Shown one piece after another: positions 52,809 through 61,948 of a stretch of 64,000 nt of DNA (position 1 is its first letter; every line of letters starts with the position of its first letter). A program made the position numbers and the translations under genes. The stretch spans positions 39,629 through 103,628 of the forward strand of contig NZ_LQBO01000002.1 of the NCBI RefSeq assembly GCF_001507555.1. Reading direction: 5' to 3'. Source of the DNA: Thiomicrospira sp. XS5. Its GTDB lineage: Bacteria > Pseudomonadota > Gammaproteobacteria > Thiomicrospirales > Thiomicrospiraceae. The notes beneath the pieces were generated by a model. That model did not search any database, was not told the DNA's origin, and worked only from the letters and a program-made list of their open reading frames with translations.

Positions 52809-54158
52809 TTATTTCTGCCATAAGTTGTTTTCTTCACTCATTTTTCCTATGGCCCAATAAAATTTCGCCAGGTCTTCACCGATTTGCGCTTTCAAAACCG
52901 GCAAGTCCCGCTCGGTTTTGTGCAGACTGCGCTGGGCATTGAGCAAGTCCAAAATATTGCGTCGTCCGGTCTGTAACCCTTGCTCGGTGGCTTTCAAGGC
53001 CGCCCGGTTCGACACCAACGCCGACTGCAAGGCCTTGGCCCGTGCCACGCCGGTCTGCAACCCCAGCCAGGCGTTTTTCGCTTCCGCTTCCAGCTTCAAT
53101 TGCTGTTCGCGTTTTTGCGCCAAGCGTTTTTGCGACTGATGCCGGGCTTTGGACACCGACGACTCGGTGCGTCCGCCCAAGTACAACGGCACGGTCAATT
53201 GCACCCCGCCGCGGGCGCCTTCCATATCATCGTAGTAATGATTGCCGGAATCGTTGTACACCAAGGTGCCGAACGCATCCAGTTGGAAGGTATCCTTGTT
53301 TTTGCGGTATTCCGCCTCGTTGCGCAGCGCATCGGCGGAGGCCTGCAACGCAAACAGGCTCGGATGATGCGACACCAATTCCGACCAGGCCTGGCGATTT
53401 TGTGCATTCGCCAACCCATACCGCTGCGCCAACTGCGTCACTTCATCACCGACATCCACCGGAAACCCGAAAGCCGTTTGCGGGATGGCGTCCAGATGGT
53501 CCACGCCCAACAAGGCCGCCAGATTCTGACGTGTGCGTTCCAGCGACTGACGCGCTTCCAGTGCATCGGCATGGTTCATGTCCAGCCGCGCCTGTATCTC
53601 GACGATGTCGTTCAAATCCTGATAGCCGACCTGAAAGCGTTGTTTGACCTGTTGCAGAATCGATTCGATGGAACGGCGCTCCTTTTGCAGAAAGTGCAAA
53701 TCTTCCTGTTGCGACCAATAACGGAAATACGTCAGCGCCACCTGCAATAACAACTGCTGTCGCGTGGCATCCAGTTGATATTGACGACTGCTGTGTTGCT
53801 GACTGGCCGCGGCGTTCAAATCGCTCTGCTCCGGTTGGTACAACGGATAGGTTGCCACCAACTGGTTGGCGGTTCGGGAGAAAGAACTTTCCTTCATCCA
53901 AGCGTAACTCAGCTCACTTTTCAGATTGACGGTGAGGTTTTCTTCGGACTCCGCCTGCTGCACATCGCTCATGGCCGCCGCACTGTCGGCTTCGGCCGCC
54001 GACAATTGCGGATTATTGGCCAGCGCGACGTCAAACAGTTGCTGCAACTGAGAAGCCGACGCCGGCGACGACCCGATGACGGCCGCCAGAATCAAGCCAC
54101 CGAACCGGATTGAAACCAGCTTGAATAAGCTTTTTGAAAAACAAGTTAACCCCTTCAT
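52809..54158 (-). CDS. TolC-family outer-membrane factor, CusC-like
   Basis: Outer-membrane channel of the tripartite metal exporter, 449 residues with a signal peptide ending SPASAS. The OEP repeats start at LQQLFDVALANNPQLSAAEAD and the second repeat ends with RRNILDLLNAQRSLHKTERDL. No lipobox, unlike E. coli CusC. ATG 54158 overlaps the cusA stop (ATGA). Exact CCAGGCCTGG at 53385 encodes QAW. Confidence 0.85.
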   Translation of the reverse strand: MKGLTCFSKSLFKLVSIRFGGLILAAVIGSSPASASQLQQLFDVALANNPQLSAAEADSAAAMSDVQQAESEENLTVNLKSELSYAWMKESSFSRTANQLVATYPLYQPEQSDLNAAASQQHSSRQYQLDATRQQLLLQVALTYFRYWSQQEDLHFLQKERRSIESILQQVKQRFQVGYQDLNDIVEIQARLDMNHADALEARQSLERTRQNLAALLGVDHLDAIPQTAFGFPVDVGDEVTQLAQRYGLANAQNRQAWSELVSHHPSLFALQASADALRNEAEYRKNKDTFQLDAFGTLVYNDSGNHYYDDMEGARGGVQLTVPLYLGGRTESSVSKARHQSQKRLAQKREQQLKLEAEAKNAWLGLQTGVARAKALQSALVSNRAALKATEQGLQTGRRNILDLLNAQRSLHKTERDLPVLKAQIGEDLAKFYWAIGKMSEENNLWQK

Positions 54159-57100
54159 ACAGCGTCTCCTTTGGCTTCGGCGGCCTTCTCGGCTCCGAAC
54201 CCTTTGGCGGCATACAGTAAATACGTCAGCAACGGAATCAACAGCATCGACACCAGCGGTGCCGAAATCATGCCGCCGACCATCGGTGCAGCAATCCGTT
54301 TCATGACTTCCGCGCCGGTGCCGTTGGCGAATAAAATCGGCAACAACCCGATGACGATGACACTCACCGTCATGGCTTTCGGTCGCACGCGCTGCACCGC
54401 GCCTTGCATAATGGCGGCGGCCAGATCGCTACGGTTATTCAGTCGCCCTTCCGTTTCGGCTTTGTGAATCGCCTGTTTTAAATACAGCAACATCACCACA
54501 CCGAATTCGGTCGCCACACCGGCCAAAGCAATCATTCCCACGGCCACGGCAATCGAGTAGTCATAACCCAACCACCACAAGAACCAGACCGAGCCGAGCA
54601 GCGCGAATGGAATCACCAACAGAATCATCAAGGCTTCCGCCACTTGCTTGAAGATGATGTACAGCAGCACGAAGATAATGATGAGCGTCAGCGGCACGAT
54701 GTTATATAAGGTTTGCTGTGCTTTGAGCAGGTATTCATACTGCCCGGTCCATTGCACACTGATCCCCGGCGGCAACGGCACGGCGTCGGCCACCGCTTGT
54801 TTGGCACGCTGAATGTAATCCACCAAATCGGTGCCTTTGTCCAAGTCGACAAACGTCCAACCGTTAAGGCGTGCGTTTTCCGACTTGATCATCGGCGGCC
54901 CCATGCGGATTTTGATATCGGCAATCATCCCCAATTGAATCTGCGCACCGGAAGCGGTCACAATTGGCAACAACTTCAAGGATTCCACCGAATTCCGCCA
55001 GGCCTGGGGATAACGTAGATTCAAACTGTAACGTTCCCGCCCTTCAATGGTCTGTTGCAACACCTGGCCTCCGACCGCCGACGCGACGATATTGGCCACT
55101 TGCGCCACGCTCAAACCATAACGGGCCGCTTGTGCACGCTTCGGCAAGATATCAATATAGCGCCCGCCTTCGGATCGGTCGGAAAAGGCCGACAAGGTGC
55201 CCGGCACTTTCGAGACCGCCGATTCGACCTGTTCACCGACGGCTTGAATCTCAGCCAAGTCGTCCCCGGCGATTTTAATGCCGATGGGCGTTTTGATTCC
55301 GGTGGACAACATGTCGATGCGGGTTTTGATGGGTTGCACCCAAGCATTGGTCAAACCGGGAATCGCCACCGCCTCGTTCAAGGCTTGAATCAATTTCGGT
55401 AGGGTCATGCCTTCACGCCATTCCGCCTTGTCCTTCAACTGAATGGTGGTTTCAATCATCGTCAAAGGCGCCGGATCGGTCGCGGTATCGGCCCGACCGA
55501 TTTTGCCGAACACCGTCTTCACTTCGGGGAAGGACTTGATGATGCGGTCGGTCTGCTGCAACAAACTTTGCGCATTGCCGATCGATAAACCGGGCAAGGT
55601 GGTCGGCATGTAAAGCAAATCGCCTTCCTCCAGTTCCGGCATGAATTCGGAACCGATATGCTGCCAAGGATACGCCGCACTGACCAACAACACCAACGCC
55701 GCAACCAAGACGCTTTTTGGAAAACGCAACGCCCACTGTAAGACCGGACGATACAACGCCACCAGCCAACGATTCAGGGGATTGGCGGATTCACTCGGCA
55801 AGCGCCCGCGAATAAACCACCCCATCAACACCGGCACCAGCGTAATCGCCAGCCCCGCCGCCACGGCCATCGCCAGGGTTTTGGTCAAAGCCAATGGCGT
55901 GAAAAGGCGTCCGGCCTGCTCTTGCAGGGCAAAAATCGGCACAAAACTCAACGCAATGATCAACAGCGACAGAAACAACGGCAAGCCGACTTCCTGAGCC
56001 GATTCCCGAACCAAACGCCAATGATCGCGCCCTTGAGCGGGTTCGCCCGTTTCACGACGATAGGCCTCCAAATGCTTGTGGGCATTCTCGATCATCACAA
56101 TCGCCGCATCCACCATGGTGCCAATGGCGATGGCGATGCCCCCCAAACTCATGATATTGGCGGTGACGCCCATGGCTTCCATAATGATGAAAGCCCCGAG
56201 AATCCCCAGCGGTAAAGAAACCACCGCCACCAAAGCGGAGCGCAAGTGGAACAAGAACACCAGCGAGACCAAGGCCACCACAATCATTTCTTCCAGCAGC
56301 TTATCTTTGAGTGTCGCCACGGAACGCTCGATCAGCCCGGAGCGATTATAGACTTCAACCAAGTCCACGCCTTCCGGCAGGCCTGGGCGAATATCGTCCA
56401 ATTTGGCTTTCACCGCCTGAATCACATTCAAGGCGTTTTCACCGGAACGCATCACTACTATGCCGCCGACCACCTCGCCTTCACCATTCAGTTCTGCAAT
56501 GCCGCGGCGCGGCTTCGCACCCAACTGAACCCGTGCTATGTCTTTCAACAACAAAGGTGTGCCGTCGGCCGACAGACCGCCCACCGGTACCTGCTGCAAG
56601 TCCTTCAAGCGGGTGACATAGCCTTTCACGCCAACCATGTATTCGGCTTCCGCCAGCTCGATGACCGACGCGCCCATTTCCGTCGCGCTTTGACGAATCG
56701 CTTGCTGCACTTGTTCCAGGGTCAGGTTATAGCCCCGCAATTTGTTCGGGTCCACCACCACTTGATATTGTTTGACCATCCCGCCGACGGACGCGACTTC
56801 CGACACGCCGGGCACCGATTGCAGTTCGTACTTCAAAAACCAATCCTGCAAACTGCGCAGTTCGGCCAAATCGGTCGAGTGGGTTCGGTCCACCAACGCA
56901 TATTGATACACCCAACCGACTCCGGAAGCATCCGGCCCCAATCGCGGCTGCACCCCGTCGGGCAATTGCGGTTTCACTTGGTTGAGATATTCGAGCACCC
57001 GGGAGCGAGCCCAATAAGGATCGGTGCCCTCCTCAAACAGAATATAAACGTAGGAATCCCCGAAAAAGGAATAACCGCGCACCGCTTTGGCTTTGGGCAC

Positions 57101-57325
57101 CGACATCATCAGACTGGAAATCGGATAGGTCACCTGGTCTTCAACCAACTGCGGACTTTGCCCGGCAAAAGGCGTTTTAACAATGACCTGCACATCGGAC
57201 AAATCGGGAATCGCATCCAAGGGCGTATTTTGAACCGCTTTCCAGCCCCAAGCCGCCAGCACCAGGCTGAACAACAGCACCAAAAACCGGTTCGCAATGG
57301 AGGCGGCAATAATCGAACGAATCAT
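54155..57325 (-). CDS. cusA: Heavy-metal RND efflux pump, CusA/HelA type
   Basis: Inner-membrane HME-RND proton antiporter of 1056 residues that exports Cu(I)/Ag(I) through CusB and the outer-membrane factor. Typical features: N-terminal IRSIIAASIANRFLVLL, the PLDAIPDLSDVQVIV strand, twelve helices, the porter domains with multiple Met, and GGIAIAIGTMVDAAIVM in helix 4 with the proton-relay Asp. ATG 57325 follows a perfect AGGAGG with 5-bp spacing; a GTG at 57331 is less likely. Metal specificity is inferred from neighbours. Confidence 0.93.
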   Translation of the reverse strand: MIRSIIAASIANRFLVLLFSLVLAAWGWKAVQNTPLDAIPDLSDVQVIVKTPFAGQSPQLVEDQVTYPISSLMMSVPKAKAVRGYSFFGDSYVYILFEEGTDPYWARSRVLEYLNQVKPQLPDGVQPRLGPDASGVGWVYQYALVDRTHSTDLAELRSLQDWFLKYELQSVPGVSEVASVGGMVKQYQVVVDPNKLRGYNLTLEQVQQAIRQSATEMGASVIELAEAEYMVGVKGYVTRLKDLQQVPVGGLSADGTPLLLKDIARVQLGAKPRRGIAELNGEGEVVGGIVVMRSGENALNVIQAVKAKLDDIRPGLPEGVDLVEVYNRSGLIERSVATLKDKLLEEMIVVALVSLVFLFHLRSALVAVVSLPLGILGAFIIMEAMGVTANIMSLGGIAIAIGTMVDAAIVMIENAHKHLEAYRRETGEPAQGRDHWRLVRESAQEVGLPLFLSLLIIALSFVPIFALQEQAGRLFTPLALTKTLAMAVAAGLAITLVPVLMGWFIRGRLPSESANPLNRWLVALYRPVLQWALRFPKSVLVAALVLLVSAAYPWQHIGSEFMPELEEGDLLYMPTTLPGLSIGNAQSLLQQTDRIIKSFPEVKTVFGKIGRADTATDPAPLTMIETTIQLKDKAEWREGMTLPKLIQALNEAVAIPGLTNAWVQPIKTRIDMLSTGIKTPIGIKIAGDDLAEIQAVGEQVESAVSKVPGTLSAFSDRSEGGRYIDILPKRAQAARYGLSVAQVANIVASAVGGQVLQQTIEGRERYSLNLRYPQAWRNSVESLKLLPIVTASGAQIQLGMIADIKIRMGPPMIKSENARLNGWTFVDLDKGTDLVDYIQRAKQAVADAVPLPPGISVQWTGQYEYLLKAQQTLYNIVPLTLIIIFVLLYIIFKQVAEALMILLVIPFALLGSVWFLWWLGYDYSIAVAVGMIALAGVATEFGVVMLLYLKQAIHKAETEGRLNNRSDLAAAIMQGAVQRVRPKAMTVSVIVIGLLPILFANGTGAEVMKRIAAPMVGGMISAPLVSMLLIPLLTYLLYAAKGFGAEKAAEAKGDAV

Positions 57326-57334
57326 GACCACCTC

Positions 57335-58678
57335 CTAATGCGCGTGTGCGTGGTTAGCGGCACCGGAATCCGATGAGCCGGCCATGCGTTTGAGGTTGGA
57401 CTGGATCTGACTTTCCGAATCGATCAGGAACTGACCGGACGTGACAATGCGTTCTCCGGCTTTCAAGCCCGACAACACTTCCACCCAATTACGGGTTTCC
57501 ATGCCGGTGACGATTTCCGCCACTCGGTAACCGCCGTTGGGTTGTTCCACCACCACGCGTGACTGAGTGCCGTCCTGAATCACCGCTTCCATCGGGATGG
57601 CCAGCACCGAATGCTTCGGACCACCATAGATGGTGACGTCCACCAGCATATTTGGCTTGAAGCGCTGTTCATCCGCATTTTGCAACGGAATACGCACTTT
57701 GAGAGCTTGCAGAACCGGGTCGGCCGTCGGATACAAATAATCAATCCGGCTTTCCCAAGTTTGGCCGGGATACGCATCGGTGGCGACTTCCACCGTGAGT
57801 CCTTGTTTTACCCAGGCCTGCTGTAAAGGCAGGACTTCCGCCTCAACCCAAACATTGTTCAAACCAATCAGGCTCATCAACTCAGTCTGCGGCTGGATAT
57901 ACATGCCATTTTGCACCGCCATTTCGCTCACGTAACCGCTTTGCGGCGCATACACTGGAACCTGTTCCATCACCCGACGCTTACGTTGCAAAACCTGAAC
58001 GGTCTGATCGTCGACCCCCAGCAGCGATAACCGAACCCGTGCGGATTCAATAATCGATTTGGCGCTGTTGCCCAGTTTGCGTTGGCTTTGTAAGGCTTGT
58101 AAAAAATCCTGTTGCGCCGATACGATTTCCGGCGAGTAGATACGGTATAACAAAGCGCCTTTCTTGACGAAATCGCCGTTGCTGCGAACACTCAAGTCAC
58201 TGATCCACCCCGAAGCACGCGGGTGGATGTGAACCACTTGCGTTTCATCCGGCACCACTTTCCCGAAGGTTTCAATGTATTTCCAAAGAGTGGTTCGCTG
58301 GACTTCCGCGGTTCGAACCGCGAACGTTTGTCGCAAGGAACCGTCAGCGGAAGCACCACCTTTCACGTGGACTTCCGGCGCCGATTCGGACGCGTCAAAC
58401 AATTGTTTGACCAGTGCCATACCACAAATGGGACAAGTCCCTTCATGATCCCGAACGATTTGCGGGTGCATCGGACAGACGTATTTATACACCGCTGTAT
58501 CGGTGTGCTGGGCCTCCGAAGCATTTGCTTCGGTAGAAGGGGTTTCAGTTGAAGCACCCGCCTCATGCGGATGGGCTTCCTGAGCCATATCCGGCAAATC
58601 GGCGGCGAAAGCCGAGCAACCGGACAAAGAGAGCCAAAGCGCCAGGCCTGGCCATAAAAAACGTGTGGAAGGTGTCAT
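57335..58678 (-). CDS. cusB: Periplasmic adaptor CusB with N-terminal heavy-metal-binding domain
   Basis: Membrane-fusion subunit of 447 residues. A lipoprotein-like signal (LWLSLSGC) is followed by a His/Glu-rich stretch and a metal-binding [24 protein letters not shown] module, then lipoyl, hairpin and barrel domains ([30 protein letters not shown]), and a His-rich tail (NHAHAH). The gene is 9 bp upstream of cusA. Exact CCAGGCCTGG at 58642 encodes PGL within the signal peptide itself. Confidence 0.9.
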   Translation of the reverse strand: MTPSTRFLWPGLALWLSLSGCSAFAADLPDMAQEAHPHEAGASTETPSTEANASEAQHTDTAVYKYVCPMHPQIVRDHEGTCPICGMALVKQLFDASESAPEVHVKGGASADGSLRQTFAVRTAEVQRTTLWKYIETFGKVVPDETQVVHIHPRASGWISDLSVRSNGDFVKKGALLYRIYSPEIVSAQQDFLQALQSQRKLGNSAKSIIESARVRLSLLGVDDQTVQVLQRKRRVMEQVPVYAPQSGYVSEMAVQNGMYIQPQTELMSLIGLNNVWVEAEVLPLQQAWVKQGLTVEVATDAYPGQTWESRIDYLYPTADPVLQALKVRIPLQNADEQRFKPNMLVDVTIYGGPKHSVLAIPMEAVIQDGTQSRVVVEQPNGGYRVAEIVTGMETRNWVEVLSGLKAGERIVTSGQFLIDSESQIQSNLKRMAGSSDSGAANHAHAH

Positions 58679-58733
58679 CTTAAAATCCTTTAATCGGTCT
58701 GGTGTTGAGGCCGATCAGCTGATAAACGGGGCC

Positions 58734-58761
58734 ATATCGTCTGTACACAGTACAGCGATAT
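58734..58761. promoter_or_regulatory. Inverted repeat upstream of cusB
   Basis: ATATCG(T)CTGTAC and GTACAGCGATAT flank a 3-bp centre, 12 bp per arm with one bulged base. The core CTGTAC-ACA-GTACAG is perfect. It lies 56 bp before cusB and 20 bp after the small secreted-protein gene. It could be an operator for the metal-efflux genes or a transcript-end hairpin. Confidence 0.45.
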
Positions 58762-58781
58762 CCGTAAAGCGTTAGAGGAGT

Positions 58782-59210
58782 TTAAGCGTGTTTTGGAGGG
58801 CGTTTTTCCAGCGCAAGTTCTGCGGAAACAAATGAAAAGTCGGAAGGTTCGACGGTTTTAACGACCATCGGCGCCATACGAATGGCCACGGATTGAATCA
58901 CACCGAAGGAATGGCTGGTGATATGGCAAGTCACACCACAATCGCATTGATCGCCACACATCGGGCAACCGGCGGACGCCATCGTATGCTCACAACAATC
59001 GTGCCCGACCGTTTGTGCGGAATGGGATGCCATGTGATGATCCGTCTTATGCGTGGAATGTACAGCATGATGCATTCCCGCCATTTTGTCGCCGCAGTCG
59101 TGATGTGCCGGTGCCTCGTTGGACATCGTGTGGGCAGGCAACGCCGCGCTCGCCACTTGCAACTGACCGAATAAAAACGCGATGATTAAAAACACATAAG
59201 ACAGTTTCAT
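58782..59210 (-). CDS. Small secreted His/Cys/Met-rich protein, likely copper-binding
   Basis: A 142-residue protein with a signal peptide (ending QVASAA). Residues about 28-100 are dense in His, Cys and Met (HHDCGDKMAGMHH, CPMCGDQCDCGVTCH), the kind of composition that binds copper or silver. The C-terminal part is ordinary and Lys-rich at the end. No family recognised with certainty; it resembles small proteins often found before cus-type operons. Upstream of cusB on the same strand with 103 bp between. The ribosome site is weak. Confidence 0.7.
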   Translation of the reverse strand: MKLSYVFLIIAFLFGQLQVASAALPAHTMSNEAPAHHDCGDKMAGMHHAVHSTHKTDHHMASHSAQTVGHDCCEHTMASAGCPMCGDQCDCGVTCHITSHSFGVIQSVAIRMAPMVVKTVEPSDFSFVSAELALEKRPPKHA

Positions 59211-59382
59211 AATTTCGAGTCTAATGAAAACCCCGAGCGATTACAAATAAATATTTTTGTGTTTTAATAAGTAAAATCGATTTTTAGCGACTTAAATGGA
59301 CTGTCAACGACAATCACCCCAAACCCACCAGGCCTGGTGAAAAGTCGATTCAATAGCAATTCAATGAAGAGTGTTTAGAAGA

Positions 59383-59544
59383 TGGGAAGCGACAAACAGC
59401 CACAGGATGAACAGGCGTTGAAAGCCTTGCTGAACCAGATTCGTTCCGACCCCAAAGCCGGTCAAACCACACACTTGACGGACGAACAGGCCAAGCAGTT
59501 GGCCTTGCGCATCAAAAAGCTGCTACGCCAACACCTCAACTGAG
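59383..59544 (+). CDS. Small hypothetical protein (53 aa)
   Basis: A 53-residue frame starting MGSDKQPQDEQALKALL and ending KKLLRQHLN, mostly helical and charged, with a codon pattern like its neighbours (third-position G/C, GCC, CTG and CAG common). It overlaps the last 9 bp of the convergent DJ-1 gene and has a weak ribosome site. A copy of CCAGGCCTGG lies about 45 bp upstream. Not recognised; could be a genuine small protein or chance. Confidence 0.45.
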
Positions 59545-60093
59545 CTGGAGACCGCTTTCGACTTCGTGTCGTTTGTCCTGCCCCAGTAGATTTTCAATCA
59601 GTGTCAGCGCAAATGGAATGGCGGTTCCCGGTCCTTTCGATGTCACGACCTGACCGTCCTGAACCACCGCTTCATCCACAAACGTCATGTTTTCCGCCGG
59701 TTGCTGTTCAATCACACCGGGGAAGCTGGTGGCTTTTTTACCATCCAACAGACCGGCCGAGACCAAGACCTTCGGCGCGGCACAGATGGCGGCGGACAAT
59801 CCGCCTTGCTGAACCGTTTGCCGCAACATACGATGCAAACGCGCATCCTCATTCAAGTGATTCGCGCCCGGCATCCCGCCCGGCAGAGCAATCACATCAA
59901 ACGTATCCGATTCGACATCGGCCAAAGTCGTTTGTGCGACCAACTGCACGCCGCGGCTGGCGATAATGGTTCGGCTATCGTCCAAACTGGCCGACACCAC
60001 GTCTACACCGGCACGCGTTAACAAATCGATAATGGTTACGGCTTCGAGTTCTTCACACCCTTGCGCCAACGGAACCAGTACACGTTTTGTCAT
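59536..60093 (-). CDS. DJ-1/YajL family protein
   Basis: A 185-residue DJ-1/PfpI protein with the nucleophile-elbow Cys in AAICAAPKVL and the conserved Glu in QGCEELEAV. The GTAIPFALTLIENLLG helix is typical of YajL/ThiJ chaperone or deglycase-type members. Complete length. 6 bp downstream of the ctp protease on the same strand, so probably one transcript. Confidence 0.9.
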   Translation of the reverse strand: MTKRVLVPLAQGCEELEAVTIIDLLTRAGVDVVSASLDDSRTIIASRGVQLVAQTTLADVESDTFDVIALPGGMPGANHLNEDARLHRMLRQTVQQGGLSAAICAAPKVLVSAGLLDGKKATSFPGVIEQQPAENMTFVDEAVVQDGQVVTSKGPGTAIPFALTLIENLLGQDKRHEVESGLQLS

Positions 60094-60099
60094 AGACCC

Positions 60100-61461
60100 T
60101 CACTGTTTCATTTGCTGTGTGAAATACATTCCTTTCAACAATCCCAAGGCTTCATGCAATTCGTAGTCGTTCGACAGCAATTCGTCCAAGGCTTTCTGAG
60201 ACGCTTTTTGTTCTTTGGTCAGTTTTTTGTTGGACTTTTCACCTTCATGCTCACCGTCCAGGTGGCCACTCAAATCTTTTTCTTTGATGCGGGTAAAGTC
60301 CGGTGCTTGCAATTTTTCCACTTTCACTTGATCGATTTCAATGTCCGGCTTGATGCCTTCCGCTTGAATCGAACGGCCGGAAGGCGTGTAGTAACGCGCG
60401 GTAGTCACCTTAATGGCCCCGCCATTATTCAATGGAATCAAGGTTTGAACGGAGCCTTTACCAAAGCTGGTACGACCGGCGATTAGGGCACGCTTTTGAT
60501 CCTGCAATGCCCCGGAAACGATTTCCGATGCCGACGCGGATCCTTCATTAATCAACACCACAATCGGCTTGCCTTCCATCAGGTCGCCCGCTTCCGCTTC
60601 AAAATTCATTTCCGAATTTTTGACGCGCCCTTTGGTGTAGACAATCAAGCCGTCATTTAAGAAGGCATCCGATACCTGAACCGCTGCGCGTAAAACACCG
60701 CCTGGGTTGTTACGCAAATCCAGAACCAAGCCGTTTAATGGCCCTTTATTTTCTTTTTCCAGCTTCTCAATGGCTTTCACCAAATCTTCGCCGGTGCGCA
60801 TCTGGAATTGGCTGATACGAACATACCCCATTCCATCTTTCAGCAACTGTTCTTTAACGCTTTTCACTTTAATGATGGCACGAGTCAGCTCTTTTACGAT
60901 TGGCTTGTCTTCACCTTTGCGCACAATCGTTAATTTGATTTTTGATCCCGGCTTGCCACGCATGATTTTGACGGCGTCGGCTAAAGATTTTCCTTTCACC
61001 GGATGGTCGTCAAGCTTGATGATCAAATCACCCGCTTTCACACCGGCTTTTTGCGCTGGCGTATCGTCGATCGGAGAAATGACTTTTACAAAGCCGTCTT
61101 CCATCCCGACTTCCATCCCGAGACCGCCGAATTCACCCGTGGTGTGCTCTTCCATTTTCTTGTAATTCTTAGGGGGCAGATATGCCGAGTGCGGGTCGAG
61201 GCTGGACAACATGCCACTGATCGCCCCTTCCAATAACTCCTGATTCTTTACCGGCTCCACATAATCGGTGGAGATACGATCAAACACTTCCACAAACGAA
61301 CGTAATTCTTCAAGAGGTAAAACCGCTTGGGGCGCTGAGTCCTGCGTAGCTTTCTTTTCATTCTCGCCATCCGCCCAAACACTGGTGCCAACAACGACTG
61401 TGGCCCCCAGGACGGCGCCATAAAACATCCAAAAACTTTTTTTCACCCAAGTTATTTTCAC
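60100..61461 (-). CDS. C-terminal processing peptidase (S41)
   Basis: A 453-residue periplasmic serine protease of the CtpA family. Signal peptide (SFWMFYGAVLGATVVVGTSVWA), N-terminal helical part, PDZ domain around GGLGMEVGMEDGFVKVISPIDDTPA, and S41 catalytic domain with Ser in NEGSASASEI and the Lys in TSFGKGSVQT. A Lys/Glu-rich tail follows. It is divergent from the arsR gene; a 6-bp inverted repeat (61518-61536) sits in the shared intergenic region. Confidence 0.92.
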   Translation of the reverse strand: MKITWVKKSFWMFYGAVLGATVVVGTSVWADGENEKKATQDSAPQAVLPLEELRSFVEVFDRISTDYVEPVKNQELLEGAISGMLSSLDPHSAYLPPKNYKKMEEHTTGEFGGLGMEVGMEDGFVKVISPIDDTPAQKAGVKAGDLIIKLDDHPVKGKSLADAVKIMRGKPGSKIKLTIVRKGEDKPIVKELTRAIIKVKSVKEQLLKDGMGYVRISQFQMRTGEDLVKAIEKLEKENKGPLNGLVLDLRNNPGGVLRAAVQVSDAFLNDGLIVYTKGRVKNSEMNFEAEAGDLMEGKPIVVLINEGSASASEIVSGALQDQKRALIAGRTSFGKGSVQTLIPLNNGGAIKVTTARYYTPSGRSIQAEGIKPDIEIDQVKVEKLQAPDFTRIKEKDLSGHLDGEHEGEKSNKKLTKEQKASQKALDELLSNDYELHEALGLLKGMYFTQQMKQ

Positions 61462-61517
61462 TCTTTACTCCAGAATGTTCATTTTTGTATTCAAAAGTGC
61501 TGCTAAAAAATTAATTT

Positions 61518-61536
61518 ACTTCATTATAAGTGAAGT
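61518..61536. promoter_or_regulatory. Candidate ArsR operator
   Basis: ACTTCA and TGAAGT flank a 7-bp AT-rich centre, about 95 bp before the arsR ATG and 57 bp before the ctp start. Placement between the divergent genes suits a repressor site for one or both. Judged by eye. Confidence 0.4.
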
Positions 61537-61630
61537 TTAAGTGACATTAGAGAACTATTTAATTAGAATTACAGACATCTACACATTTAAACATATTCTG
61601 ACAAAATAACAATTAAGCGGTGACAAAGGA

Positions 61631-61939
61631 ATGGAAGAAATTAACCCGTTAGCGATAAAAGAAGAAAATATCGAAAAGGCCTCCAAAGCGCTCAAAGCCA
61701 TGGGGCACCCTCTAAGACTCAAGATTTTATGTGTACTTGGAGACAGTGAACTTCCAGTCATGGACATCGTATCAAAAGTCGGAACCACTCAAAGCAACAT
61801 TTCCCAACACATTGATATTTTAAGAGAAAAAGAAATCATCACCTCTCGCCGCGATGGCAGCAAGATCCTGTGCAAAGTTCGAGACCCACAGATTTTGAAC
61901 CTGTTGGAAGCCATGCAGCAAACATTCTGTCCGGTTTAA
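61631..61939 (+). CDS. ArsR-family repressor with SqrR/BigR-like Cys pair
   Basis: A 102-residue winged-helix repressor: SKALKAMGHPLRLKILCVL (helix 2), VGTTQSNISQHIDILREKEI (recognition helix), SRRDGSKILCKV (wing). Cys34 and Cys100, near the C-terminus (FCPV), fall where sulfide/persulfide sensors of the SqrR/BigR group have their dithiol pair; Cys81 is extra. The AAAGG ribosome element is nearly touching the ATG and there is no alternative in-frame start. Sensing of reactive sulfur is inferred. Confidence 0.75.
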   Translation: MEEINPLAIKEENIEKASKALKAMGHPLRLKILCVLGDSELPVMDIVSKVGTTQSNISQHIDILREKEIITSRRDGSKILCKVRDPQILNLLEAMQQTFCPV

Positions 61940-61948
61940 GGACGCTTC

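Noticed and set aside
56246..57376. A 376-codon antisense frame over cusA
   Set aside because: His/Arg-rich shadow of a conserved RND gene.
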